Assembly (NCBI RefSeq): GCF_020521235.1
Contig: NZ_BLAY01000009.1
Coordinates: 1 to 64,000 of the forward strand
Direction: 5' to 3'
Source of the DNA: Microseira wollei NIES-4236
GTDB lineage: Bacteria > Cyanobacteriota > Cyanobacteriia > Cyanobacteriales > Aerosakkonemataceae
DNA length: 64,000 bases
The stretch's first letter is position 1. The number at the start of each line of letters is the position of its first letter. The position numbers and the translations under genes were made by a program. Below, one piece after another: positions 42,410 to 52,037 of the stretch. The notes under the pieces are model-generated. The model searched no databases, was not told where the DNA came from, and saw only the letters and a program-made list of their open reading frames with translations.

Positions 42410-42826
42410 GATTAGTTTTTCATAGATAATCGCGGATAGAAATCAAAACTCCTGTTTATCGATCGAGATAAAGATGTTTGTCGTATAGTTGATGACATAC
42501 ACCATTTTTAACCGTTGCTAAATTAATGGATAAATTAGCAACTTCAAGGCTGACTCATAACAGAGTCGAGTCCTATCTGTCGTACAAGTTAACAAGTAGG
42601 TAGATAGATATACACACACAAATGTTTTACCTCCAGGACTTACGCACGCGGGGCCAAAAACAAAGGTGATGCGTCAATCTCGCGACTGTCAACCCAGGAT
42701 TTTTCGGCTCGCCCTTTGTTTTTTTTAGAACGAAGGGGAGGGAAAAGCATAGAGTTTTGATGTCTACCTACTAAGCAACATATCCTACTATTTCACCGGA
42801 GATTCAAACAGGAGGAATATTTATCT
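42410..42826. other. noncoding gap before sbpA2
   Basis: It contains a partial AGGACTTACGCAC repeat with CAAAGGGCGAGCC-like arms (about 42634-42740) and TCCTACTATTTCACC just before the sbpA2 ribosome site. There is no ORF I can support. The TACNGTA-type block seen at sbpA is not clear here. Confidence 0.4.
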
Positions 42827-43954
42827 ATGTGGTTTCGTCGTTTGAGGAAGTCGCCGTGGCTGTCCTCAAAAATAAGCATCGGTTTACCAGCTTTTCTTAA
42901 AAAGTTAGCGAAGTCGATCAAATCTTCTAGTTTCAGAATTTTTACGTTATTTTTGGCTGTGACTTTGGGATTGATTTGGTTAGTTCCTCAGCCAGTCAGA
43001 AGCCAGCAGCGACCCAGAGATGCTGAACTAACCTTGGTTTCCTTTGCAGTTACCAAAGCCGCCTACGACCGGATTATTCCAAACTTTGTGGCAAAGTGGA
43101 AACAAGAAAATAACGGTCAGAATGTCAAGTTCAATTAAAGTTATGGCGGTTCTGGGACTCAAACTCGGGCGGTTATAAGTGGTTTGGAAGCAGATGTAGT
43201 ACACCTGGCGCTGGCTTTCGATACCAATCGCATCCAACAAGCTGGTTTAATTCAACCGGGTTGGGAACGAGAACTTCCAAGTAATTCAATTGTGGCTAAA
43301 TCAGTTGTGGCTTTGGTCACAAGACCTGGAAATCCGAAACGAATTCAAGGCTGGTCAGATTTAGCCAGAAATGGCGTTAGCGTCATTACAGCTAATCCCA
43401 AAACTTCTGGTGTGGCTCGTTGGAATTTCCTAGCTTTATGGGGTTCTGTAGTGAGAAACGGAGGAAACGAACAAGCGGCGCGTAACTTTGTCAACCAAGT
43501 TTATCGAAATGTGCCAATTCTTCCCAGAGATGCTCGCGAAGCTTCAGATGTTTTCTTCAAGCAAAATCAAGGCGATGTACTGATTAACTATGAAAATGAA
43601 GTTCTCTTAGCGAGACAGCAGGGTGAAACAGAACCCTTCATTATTCCCCCGGTAAATATTTCCATCGACACCCCGGTAGCTGTGGTCGATAAAAATGTAG
43701 ACAAACATGGAACTCTTCGAATCGCAGAGGCTTTTGTGAGATACCTTTACACTCCTGAAGCTCAACGGGAATTTGCTAAGGTTGGTTTTCGACCCGTTAA
43801 CGCGGCGGTTGCTTCAGAATTTAGCCGAAACTTTCCCCGGATTAACAATTTGTTTACCGTCGATAGTTTAGGAGGCTGGAATGGAACGCAAACAAGATTC
43901 TTTGCTGATGGGGCGGTATTTGACCAAATTCAGACTGCCTTAAATAGAAGGTAA
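42827..43954 (+). pseudogene. second sulfate-binding protein gene with one in-frame TAA
   Basis: Codons 1-103 encode a signal or anchor segment and VTLVSFAVTKAAYDRIIPNF-like sequence. Codon 104 is TAA (43136-43138), and the same frame then continues to 43954 with SYGGSGTQTRAVISGLEADV and the whole remainder of the family fold. In sbpA the stretch reads FQTSYGG; here FN-stop-SYGG, so a Gln codon CAA to TAA change is the simplest explanation. The body is otherwise undamaged, meaning a recent mutation, a sequencing error, or readthrough. An internal start would give a 256-residue protein without a signal peptide. AGGAGG lies upstream of the first ATG. Confidence 0.85.
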
Positions 43955-43965
43955 TATCAAATCCG

Positions 43966-44085
43966 GTTGCATCGGAATGATCGGCCTTTCTTGGTAATTG
44001 GTAATTGCTCGCTTGCTAATTGCTAATGGCTAATTGACCCTACAGGTCTTAATGCCGATGCAACGGTCAACGATATAAGTTGTTA
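43966..44085. repeat. inverted-repeat element with ATCCGGTTGCATCGG arms
   Basis: AAATCCGGTTGCATCGG near 43966 is mirrored by CCGATGCAACGGTC near 44052-44065. It carries TTCTTGGTAATTGG next to a TAATTGC run. A similar element with GGCATCGGAAT ends is at 48113-48233. A further AGGACTTACGC-type repeat and a degenerate GTAGCGGCAGC palindrome fill 44090-44310. Confidence 0.55.
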
Positions 44086-44330
44086 AGGTCAGGACTTACG
44101 CTTGGGCGACCTATCACCAAAGTAACTTGGCAGCGAACGCGAGTGCGTGCGGTCGGCATATCTCTAGTTCCTTGCTCGACGATTTTTCATAGAAACTTTG
44201 GTGTTTGCGTAGGAAAGCCTTAAGGCAAAGTTTGTGTAGCGGCAGCAAAAATGGCAGCCGCTACACAAACTTTCGGTGTACAAGAGAAGGCGGCAAACCG
44301 CTATGCCCCGCAGCCCAATCGGAGATGATA

Positions 44331-45020
44331 TCAGTTGGATTCTTCAGGCGATCGATCGTCAACCAAAATCATCAAACAGATACTACTAGCAACTAGCTTG
44401 ATTGGGGTTAACGCTTGACTTTCCAATACAATAATAGCACCCAAAATAATTATAACTAGGAGAGCGAGCGCATTACCGTAACGAGTGAGGATAGAAGCGA
44501 TCGCTTGCCGATTGGTTAACTTATAAGCCAAATAGCACCAAACTCCAACTAGCAGGAAAAATCCACTTACAATTAAAATAAGACTAACCAAACTACTATT
44601 AGCAAACAACGGCACGTAAACGCTTATATTGTCACTTCCATTAGCAATTGTAATAGCTGCTACGCTGTATACTTGGGGAGAAAGCCAACTGGCGATCGCA
44701 GAATCTTCAGATAAATTTGTTTCTGCTTCTACTTCCTCCAAGCTATCTTCCCGATTGATTAAGCAACTTAAACCAATAGCGATAGGAATTAAGCCAAGCA
44801 ATCCAATCCACCTATGGGGTAAAATTAAACCGCCAAAGAACCCGGGAAGACTAGCAATGACTAATGCGCTAAAACCTAAATACTGACCAATCAAGATATG
44901 GCGAACGCGAAACGTAGCATTCACCGCAGAAAAAAACAGCAGCAGAATCACCAAATCGTCGATATTCGTGGCAACGAACGCCGTTACCGCTGTAATAATT
45001 GCTTCTGCTAACCCACTCAT
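44331..45020 (-). CDS. CadD-family cadmium/small-molecule transporter 1
   Basis: A 229-residue protein with five to six membrane helices and the CadD signature: NIDDLVILLLFFS near the N-terminus, GQYLGF and GLLGLIPIAIGL, and ANGSDNISVYVPLFA in the C-terminal half. Family members include CadD of Staphylococcus, linked to cadmium resistance. The sulfur-island setting suggests sulfur-anion or metal-thiol export instead (inference). It is transcribed divergently from a paralogue at 45079, sharing a 58-bp control region. The C-terminus runs a little longer than the paralogue's. Confidence 0.85.
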   Translation of the reverse strand: MSGLAEAIITAVTAFVATNIDDLVILLLFFSAVNATFRVRHILIGQYLGFSALVIASLPGFFGGLILPHRWIGLLGLIPIAIGLSCLINREDSLEEVEAETNLSEDSAIASWLSPQVYSVAAITIANGSDNISVYVPLFANSSLVSLILIVSGFFLLVGVWCYLAYKLTNRQAIASILTRYGNALALLVIIILGAIIVLESQALTPIKLVASSICLMILVDDRSPEESN

Positions 45021-45078
45021 TTGCTGGCAAACGTGACATAAAATTGAGATCTACAATCATCTTCTCCAGTAATCGAGC

Positions 45079-45732
45079 GTGAGTCAACTTGCCACAGCGA
45101 TCGCGGAAGCAATAATTGCCTTTACTGCCACCAATATCGACGACATCATTATCTTGCTGCTATTTTTTTCGCAGATAGATATTAATTTTCGTCGCCGACA
45201 TATCATTGTAGGCCAATACTTGGGTTTTATCTTGCTCGTTATTGCCAGCTTACCAGGGTTTTTTGGTGGCTTGGTAGTCTCGCGAGAATGGATTGGATTG
45301 CTGGGACTGCTACCGATAGCAATTGGCATCAAGCAACTGGTGACAAGAGAACAAGAAACAACAGAAATTCAGACGATAAGCAGCGATTTTACTCAATCCT
45401 CATCAAACCGATCTATAAAGTCTTTTTTATTGAGTGTACTCAGTCCCCAAACTTATCAAGTAGCAGCCGTAACAATTGCTAATGGGGGTGACAATATCAG
45501 TATCTATATCCCGTTATTTGCCGGGAAAACCCCGATTGGTTTGCTCGTAATCCTCAGCGTATTTTTTTTCATGGTAGGGGTTTGGTGTGTCGTTGCTTAC
45601 CTATTAACCCGTCAACCTACCATCGCTTACGTTTTAAGCCGCGTGGGTAAAAAAGTTGTCCCTTTTGTATTAATTGGTTTGGGTTTATTCATCATGTACG
45701 AAAGAGGTACATTCAGCCTGCTAGGAAAATAA
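45079..45732 (+). CDS. CadD-family transporter 2
   Basis: A 217-residue paralogue of the divergent gene: ATNIDDIIILLLFFSQIDIN, GQYLGFILLVIASLPGFFGG, ANGGDNISIYIPLFAG, with five to six membrane helices. It starts at GTG 45079; no ATG fits the family's N-terminus. Duplicated head-to-head with CadD 1. A third, frameshifted copy is at 51183. Transport direction and substrate are unproven. Confidence 0.85.
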   Translation: MSQLATAIAEAIIAFTATNIDDIIILLLFFSQIDINFRRRHIIVGQYLGFILLVIASLPGFFGGLVVSREWIGLLGLLPIAIGIKQLVTREQETTEIQTISSDFTQSSSNRSIKSFLLSVLSPQTYQVAAVTIANGGDNISIYIPLFAGKTPIGLLVILSVFFFMVGVWCVVAYLLTRQPTIAYVLSRVGKKVVPFVLIGLGLFIMYERGTFSLLGK

Positions 45733-45796
45733 TTTTTTCCCATTAGCAATTAGCAATTAGCAATTAGCAATTACCAATTACCAATTACCAATTACC

Positions 45797-46594
45797 TCAT
45801 ACTTGATAAACTAACTTCCAACTCACCATCATCAAGATGCTGTAAACAACAAACCTCAGAGGACGTTGAGGAGCCATCTGACAAAGTTTAGCACCGATTA
45901 ACACCCCTGGTACTGAACCTAACCATATTGGCAATACCAGACTCCAATTAACCGTCCCAAGGCTGAGGTGTCCGAGGGAAGTAAATAGTAATAAAATACC
46001 AGCTTGTGAAATATCTGTACCGACTAATTTACGCGCATCCAGTTGGAAAAAGCCAATTAACACGAGGGCAAACATCGAACCGGAGGAAACGCTAGTTAAT
46101 CCCACCAAACAACCTAAAACCGCTCCCACGCTTATTGCCAGAATGCGACCACACTTGGTTTCTAAATCAAACTTAGGCAGTGAGGGTAACTGTAACTTGG
46201 GGAAAAAAGTCAACAGCAACAATTGAGTTAGTGCGAATAAGGTTACTAACATAATCATTACCCCAAGTAAGTGCAGCAGCATGGAATTTATGTTAAGCTC
46301 GGAAGAATGCTTGAGCAGGTGCAAAATTCCCACCCCTCCGAGGGAACCGGGAACGCTTCCCAATGCCAACCATTTAACTGCTTGCTGGTCAAGAGTTTTT
46401 TGCTGCCAGTGTTTGACGCCGCCGATAACTTTCATTAACGTGGCAGATACGACATCTGAACTAACAGCAACTGAAGCGGGAACTTGAAAGATAAAAATCA
46501 ACATCGGGGTGATGAGAGACGCGCCGCCAATTCCCGTCAAACCAACAATGATGCCGACAAAAAAGCTCAATATCGGTAGCAATACGTAATTCAT
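45797..46594 (-). CDS. TauE/SafE (TSUP) family anion exporter 1
   Basis: A 265-residue protein with about eight membrane helices. The N-terminal GLTGIGGASLITPMLIFIF and the second-repeat CLVGLTSVSSGSMFALVLIG are the duplicated TSUP signatures. The family exports sulfite, sulfoacetate or thiosulfate, or imports thiosulfate. Its place in a sulfate-uptake island fits sulfur-anion transport. A TACCGTAG motif lies about 170 bp upstream (46761-46769). Confidence 0.88.
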   Translation of the reverse strand: MNYVLLPILSFFVGIIVGLTGIGGASLITPMLIFIFQVPASVAVSSDVVSATLMKVIGGVKHWQQKTLDQQAVKWLALGSVPGSLGGVGILHLLKHSSELNINSMLLHLLGVMIMLVTLFALTQLLLLTFFPKLQLPSLPKFDLETKCGRILAISVGAVLGCLVGLTSVSSGSMFALVLIGFFQLDARKLVGTDISQAGILLLFTSLGHLSLGTVNWSLVLPIWLGSVPGVLIGAKLCQMAPQRPLRFVVYSILMMVSWKLVYQV

Positions 46595-47116
46595 GATCTT
46601 GTCACACCTTACAACCTTAGATTAGATTAGATAGATGAATTTTGAACCGCTACTCTTGGATCTTTTTATGAGAGTTTAGCAGTCACTTGTCCGGCTTGAA
46701 CAGGAAAATCGTTAACGCTTTTGCAGCTTTCCCTGTAAATTCCGTTATCTCGATTAACTTACCGTAGTTTATCTTAAACGATCAGTAAGTGTCAAGAGCG
46801 AGGGTATTGAATGATACAAAAATAACCCAATAAAGCTGCCTGTCAGGCTTACAGGTTTTGAGTATTTGCAAGTGGAAGCGATCTCACACACCCATACAGC
46901 GGTTTGCAGCCGTATGAGGTACGGCTTTGTTTGTCAAGCGCGCAGCATTAATGCTGCCGCTTGACAAACAAAGCCGTAAGGCTTTCCCTCACCCATTTGA
47001 AATCCGCTATATGCATCCCCAAAGCCAGTAATCCCCGGTATCGCGCTGGGGTTTTCCCATAAAATAATAGGTTATTGGAGTTGCTTACGCCGAACAGATG
47101 AAACCTTAAATGACTT
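46595..47116. other. noncoding gap with TACNGTA motif and palindromic element
   Basis: TTACCGTAGTTTA at 46760-46772 lies upstream of the TSUP gene. A GCAGCATTAATGCTGC-family element occupies about 46898-47012 (TACAGCGG ... CCGCTATA). GCATCCCCAAAG...CTGGGGTTTTCCC near 47020-47060 is hairpin-like. No ORF. Confidence 0.5.
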
Positions 47117-47866
47117 ATGTTGCAATCTGACAGCGGGAATATTTTTTTGTCCTTCCTCAACTTTTTTAAGCGGCTACTTGTTGCTCATTGGCTGACGCTG
47201 CTGCTGCTATTAATCGGAATTTACTTACCATTGCAGGTATTTGAAATCCTTGCAGTCAAAGTATGGCAGAATCAAGGCGGCTTCCCGTGGGATGTGCCAA
47301 TTCTGCTCTCGATTCACACAACAACACAGGCGCAACTGGATATTTTTGCAGCAACGCTGACAAAGTTTGCCTCGTCTAAAATTATAATTCCTGTTGTTAG
47401 TTTAATCGCCTTAGTGTTGTTGCTTTGCAAACAATGGCGACGCAGCGCATATTTAATCGCCACAGTGTGGGGAAGCTTGATAATTAATCGCGCTGCAAAA
47501 GAATTTATGCATCGAGTGCGTCCGCACCTGTGGGACTCACCCGCACCAGAAATTGATTACGCATTTCCCAGCGGTCACGCAACGATGAGCATGACGTTAG
47601 TTATGGCTTTGGTAATTTTAACTTGGGGAACCGCTTGGTGCTGGTTAATTGCGACTGTTGGTAGCTTGTTCGTCGTGGGAATTGCTTGGACGCGGTTATA
47701 TTTGGGAGTTCATTTTCCCAGCGATATTCTAGCAGGCTGGATGGTATCGGTAGCTTGGGCAATTGGAGTTAGTTTGATTTTAAAACCCGGTTTAGTTAAA
47801 GCCAACGCATTAAATAACCAGACGGGGAGCGAAACTTCACTAACGCCTGATGAAGCATCTAAGTAG
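47117..47866 (+). CDS. PAP2-family membrane phosphatase
   Basis: A 249-residue protein with about six membrane helices. It has the three PAP2 motifs: KEFMHRVRP (motif 1), FPSGHATMS (motif 2, catalytic His) and RLYLGVHFPSDILAGW (motif 3). The family hydrolyses lipid phosphates such as phosphatidate or undecaprenyl pyrophosphate on the outer face of the membrane. Isolated gene, no operon. Specific substrate not deducible. Confidence 0.9.
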   Translation: MLQSDSGNIFLSFLNFFKRLLVAHWLTLLLLLIGIYLPLQVFEILAVKVWQNQGGFPWDVPILLSIHTTTQAQLDIFAATLTKFASSKIIIPVVSLIALVLLLCKQWRRSAYLIATVWGSLIINRAAKEFMHRVRPHLWDSPAPEIDYAFPSGHATMSMTLVMALVILTWGTAWCWLIATVGSLFVVGIAWTRLYLGVHFPSDILAGWMVSVAWAIGVSLILKPGLVKANALNNQTGSETSLTPDEASK

Positions 47867-47903
47867 GCAAAAATTAGACTTATTGCAAAAGTCTTTTCCC
47901 ATT

Positions 47904-48088
47904 TAATTTGTGGGCAGGCGGGACGCCTACCCCACAAGAAAAAATGTCTCTTCTTGTGGGATGGGCATCCTGCCCGTCCCCTACCCCACAAGAAAAAATG
48001 TCTCTTCTTGTGGGATGGGCATCCTGCCCGTCCCCTACCCCACAAGAAAAAATGTCTCTTCTTGTGGGATGGGCATCCTGCCCGTCCC
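47904..48088. repeat. 54-bp tandem repeats with GATGGGCATCCTGCCCGTCC palindrome
   Basis: Three and a half units. Each unit combines GATGGGCATCCTGCCCGTCC with CCCCACAAGAAAAAATGTCT and CTTCTTGTGGG, itself a long inverted repeat. Direct perfect repeats without unique spacers, so not CRISPR. Intergenic. Confidence 0.9.
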
Positions 48089-48112
48089 AATATTTTTGAC
48101 CCGTCTATTAAC

Positions 48113-48233
48113 TGATATCGTTTCCTTAGGCATCGGAATTACTACCTGTAGGGGCAAGCGAGCAATTAGCAATTACCAATTACCAATTACCAAGAAAGGC
48201 CGATCATTCCGATGCCTAAGGATTTGATATGAT
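48113..48233. mobile_element. MITE-like element with CCTTAGGCATCGGAAT ends
   Basis: CCTTAGGCATCGGAAT and ATTCCGATGCCTAAGG are perfect inverted ends. The interior has a CAATTACCAATTAC run. A GAAACCCGGTTT / AAACCGGGTTTC hairpin follows at 48238-48275, just downstream of the next minus-strand gene. Confidence 0.75.
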
Positions 48234-48282
48234 TTAAGAAACCCGGTTTTTTTAAAGAAACCGGGTTTCTTAGTTTAGCATC

Positions 48283-48906
48283 CTAATTACTAGGAGCATT
48301 AGTCACGCGCGTATCCAGTACTTCCTGGGACACCTTGGGAACAAACCAGTTTGCTTCATCGGCTTTTAAAACTTTAGTACCGGGCATATTAAATTCAACT
48401 TCCCCAGTATCGGTATTATTTTTAACAACTAACTTACTGCCATCAGGAATTTTGATAGCAACAGCACCCGCCAATTCTTGATTTTGACCGTCTGGCATTA
48501 AACCGACTGCTTTAATATCGATTGGCAGATAAATTCCCTGACAATCCCATTTATTTTTAGTTGTCTTACCATCGGCTAAAAAATAAATTCCAGTTTCATA
48601 GGGATAGTCCTTAACATCGGGTTTTGAACCGTAAACAGCTAGTGTCTTTCCGGTTTCATTTCGACATTGCCCCCAGTTTATTCCCGACTCTAAAGTATAT
48701 TTTTGAAACTCCAACTCATCGATTTTCTTCTGGACTTCTTGGGATGAAGCTGTTTTGCCGTCCGCTTTTAGACTATTCAAAGCTTGACTCACCTCAATCT
48801 AGTCGGGATTCTTTGTATATTTCGGCTTGTCCGCTAATGAAGGTGGCGCGATCGCTAGATTCACCAGCAACACTAAAGCGAGCAAAATATATTTCAACGC
48901 TTGCAT
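48283..48906 (-). pseudogene. exported hypothetical protein with in-frame TAG at codon 36
   Basis: ATG at 48904-48906 begins MQALKYILLALVLLVNLAIA then PPSLADKPKYTKNPD, a signal peptide and mature start. Codon 36 is TAG (48799-48801). The same frame continues for about 171 residues (IEVSQALNSLKADGK, YTLESGINWGQCRNETGKTL, ETGIYFLADGKTTKNKWDCQ, NMPGTKVLKADEANWF). A Tyr or Gln codon is the likely original. Downstream starts would lack the signal peptide. I do not recognise the family; two Cys suggest a disulfide in a periplasmic protein. Confidence 0.75.
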
Positions 48907-49404
48907 ACTTTATTCCCAATTTTCACAAATTGCATCTGATGACTTGCGTAAGGTATTGTCAACACCTTACCAATGTTTCAATCATAAATTTTGTAAATAT
49001 TGCCTGAATCTCTCGCCGCTAGCTGCTTACAGTTTCCCTTTGTTGTTTGTTTAGTATTCCGCTCAACTTAATAGACATCTTCTTAACTATTCCGCTCAAA
49101 TTACTGTTATTGATGCTCTCCAATTTTGACCTATATCGATTAACAAAATATCTTAGTATTTGGCTCTACTTACAGTAGATTAAGCCCTGATAAAAAATCA
49201 GGAAATTATTCGATATCGCACTTGATTTTTAAAGTTGAATGCTTTAGCATGACCATGCATAGATAGACACAAAACTAACTACGGGCACATCTGTCAGTAG
49301 ATAGATTTATAGCTATTGAGAGGAATAGCTTAGGGTTTGAGTTAGAAGCAAACCCCTATAATACAACAGCTCCACGTGCCAGTAAACACCTAAACGATCG
49401 CAAA
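48907..49404. other. noncoding gap upstream of the permease gene
   Basis: TTACAGTAGATTAAG at 49170-49184 is a TACNGTA-type site as seen upstream of other sulfur-island genes. No ORF or other structure is recognised. Confidence 0.4.
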
Positions 49405-50994
49405 ATGAAACAGGAAGTTCAATCGCATCGGAGTGTCCACGGCTTAAAGCCAAACTGCCTTGACTTCGGGGAAGTTTTAGCACAATCTTTTGCCGTAATT
49501 GCACCTACAACAATACCAGCATCGAATATCGGATTAATAGTTGCTCTTTCAGGAAACGGCACTTGTTTAAGCTTTTTCATCGGCTTGTTCGGGCTAGTTT
49601 TTGTCAGTATCAATATTAACCAATTTGCCAGTAGATCGGCTTCTCCAGGTTCGCTCTATTCATACATTGTCAAAGGACTGGGGCCGACGGCTGGTGTAAT
49701 TTGCGGCTGGAGTTTGGTGCTGGCTTATTTGTTTACCGGGATGGCAGTGCTGTGCGGTTTTGCTAACTTCAGCGGGACATTAATCGGTCATTTGGGCATC
49801 CATCCTTCGAGTATTACGCTGTTAGCTATAGGTGCATCAATTGCGTGGTATGCAGCTTATAAAGATATCCAACTTTCAGCGATCGCAATGTTGTGGCTCG
49901 AAGGTGCGTCGATTGTTGCGATCGCAATCTTGTGCCTAATTATCTGGGCTTCCTGCGGCTTCGCTCTCGATCTGCCCCAATTAACCCTACAAGGCGTAAC
50001 TCCGGGTAGCGTGGCGACGGGATTGGTGCTGGTAATGTTTGCTTTCTCTGGCTTTGAAAGTGCCACAAGTTTGGGCGACGAAGCCAAAAAACCATTAAAA
50101 ACAATTCCCAAAGCCGTCATCGGTAGCGCTATCCTGGCGGGTCTATTTTTTATCTCCACAACATACATTGAGGTACTCGGTTTTAAAGCAACTGGCGCGG
50201 ATATTACCCATACTGAAGAACCTTTGGGTTTCCTATCCCAACAAGTAGGAATGGCTTGGTTAGGTGAGTTAGTCGGATTTGGTGCTTTGTTTAGCTTTTT
50301 CGCTTGTATTTTAGGCACGATTAATCCAGCAGCTAGAGTGTTTTTCTTAATGGCACGTCACGGTTTATTTCACTCCAAACTGGGTGCAGCGCATTTATAG
50401 CGGATTGTGACTTGATAGAATACACTTTATATTTTGCATAAGTTAATAGTCCGCGAAGGCGGACGCAAGGCAAGTGTAGCGGCAGCATTAATGCTGCCGC
50501 TACACTTGCCTTGCGTCCAAGGGCTGTATTCCACCAACTCACAAACTGCTATATCCAACAAAACACCCCACGTTGCCATAACGATGTGTTCGCTGATTAC
50601 ATTTATCGTCCCGGCGGTGATGTGCCTATTTAACATCAAACTATTCGAGAGCATGGGTTATTTAGGAGCAATCTGTAGCTACGGATTTTTAACCGTGTAC
50701 GTCATGATTTCTGTTGCCGCTGCAGTTTACCTGCACAAAATAAGAAAACTCCGACAGCAAGATCTGGCGTTCTCTATTTTAGCAATTGGATTTATGACAA
50801 TCCCGATTTTGGGTAGCGTGGGCATTCCCGGTAGCACCCTGTTTCCGCCTCCAGAGGCTCCTTATAATCTTTTCCCATACCTGTTTTTGCTTTACATAAC
50901 CGTTACTTGTGGATGGTTTGCGATCAAACGGGTTCGTTCTCCCAGAATTGTGGCGGTGATGCAGCAAGGAGTTGATCAGATTCACTCCAGATGA
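49405..50994 (+). pseudogene. APC-family amino-acid permease interrupted by a palindromic element
   Basis: The first frame (49405-50400, 331 residues) has about nine membrane helices typical of the APC superfamily (APTTIPASNIGLIVALSGNG, SGFESATSLGDEAKKPLKTI, INPAARVFFLMARHGLFHSK). It stops inside an inserted element (50395-50554). The second half resumes in another frame at SNKTPHVAITMCSLITFIVP and ends near 50994 with the last helices. Removing 160 bp restores AAH-SNKTPHVAI, the usual APC continuation. The insertion adds a frameshift and a stop, so the full protein is not made. The native substrate would be an amino acid or amine. Confidence 0.88.
50395..50554. mobile_element. palindromic element (GCAGCATTAATGCTGC family) inserted in the permease gene
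   Basis: TATAGCGGATTGTGA and CACAAACTGCTATA mark the ends. The centre is CAAGTGTAGCGGCAGCATTA and its mirror. It lies exactly at the disruption, which shows that the family transposes or transposed. Confidence 0.88.
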
Positions 50995-51182
50995 GCGCGA
51001 TCGCAACATCCCTTAACTTTATACCTCTGTCTTGAAAATAGCAGGTGAGCAGGTGGGCTTCTTCGGCAGGTGAGATGGATTTTATCCTTGGTTGTGAACT
51101 TAGTTCATGCACGTCTCTTGCTAAAGCAAGCGAGTAAACAAAAAGACATACAACAACAGCATCAAAATAGGGCAAAATAAAA

Positions 51183-51859
51183 ATGAGCGGATTCGTAACT
51201 GCAATTAGCACGGGGGTAACGGCATTCGGTGCCACCAACATCGATGATATCGTTATCCTGACGCTGTTTTTCTCACAGGTTAATGCAACTTTCCGCCGCT
51301 GGCACATCGTTGCTGGTCAGTACCTGGGTTTGGGCGCACTGATTCTGGCTAGTCTTCCCGGTTTTTTTGGCGGTTTAATTGTACCCCACCCTTGGATTGG
51401 ACTATTTGGTTTCGTCCCAATCCCTATCGGGATCAATAACTTGCTGAATCGGGACTCAGATGAGTCGGAGGAAGTTATACCAGAAATAAAGCAGTGCCTC
51501 CCTTGCGCGTGCGGTCGGCATATCGCTCGTTCCTTGCCCATTTCTTAAACCTGCAAACCTTAAGCGTTGCAGGTGTAACCTTTGCCAACGGTAGCGACAA
51601 CATTAGCATCTACGTACCGTTATTTGCCAACAGTTCTTGGCAAAATCTGTTAATAATATTGGGTGTATTCTTTACTCTAGTGGGTATTTTGTGCTTCGCC
51701 GCCTACAAATTAACCCACCTGAGAGATCTGGCGCAGCTACTAACTCGCTACGGGCATAATCTCGTGCCTGTAATCTTGATTGGATTGGGTGCTTTTATCC
51801 TAATAGAAAGCGGTCTTGTTAGTTTCATAACTGCCCGTGTAAGCCTTGCTTGGACATAG
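51183..51859 (+). pseudogene. CadD-family transporter 3, frameshifted
   Basis: The first part (51183 to about 51480) reads GATNIDDIVILTLFFSQVNA, GQYLGLGALILASLPGFFGG, PIGINNLLNRDSDES; the second part in another frame reads SVAGVTFANGSDNISIYVPL, LLIILGVFFTLVGILCF. Between them, at about 51494-51535, is a short piece (GCGCGTGCGGTCGGCATATC) that also occurs in the repeat near 44143, so the frameshift stems from an inserted repeat fragment. The adjacent CadD 1 and 2 are intact. Confidence 0.85.
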
Positions 51860-52037
51860 GACACCTGGGCAGAGGGGCGGGGGTGCAGGGGGGCTCTTGT
51901 GAGAGATTTGACGTTTTTGGGATAGTTTCTACGCCAGCGAGCAAGTTAAATACTCACCTGCACACCCGCACACCCGCCCACCTGCTCACTTCCACTTCTT
52001 TTGCCCTTCTCCCTCAACCATAAAAGAGGTATAAAAC

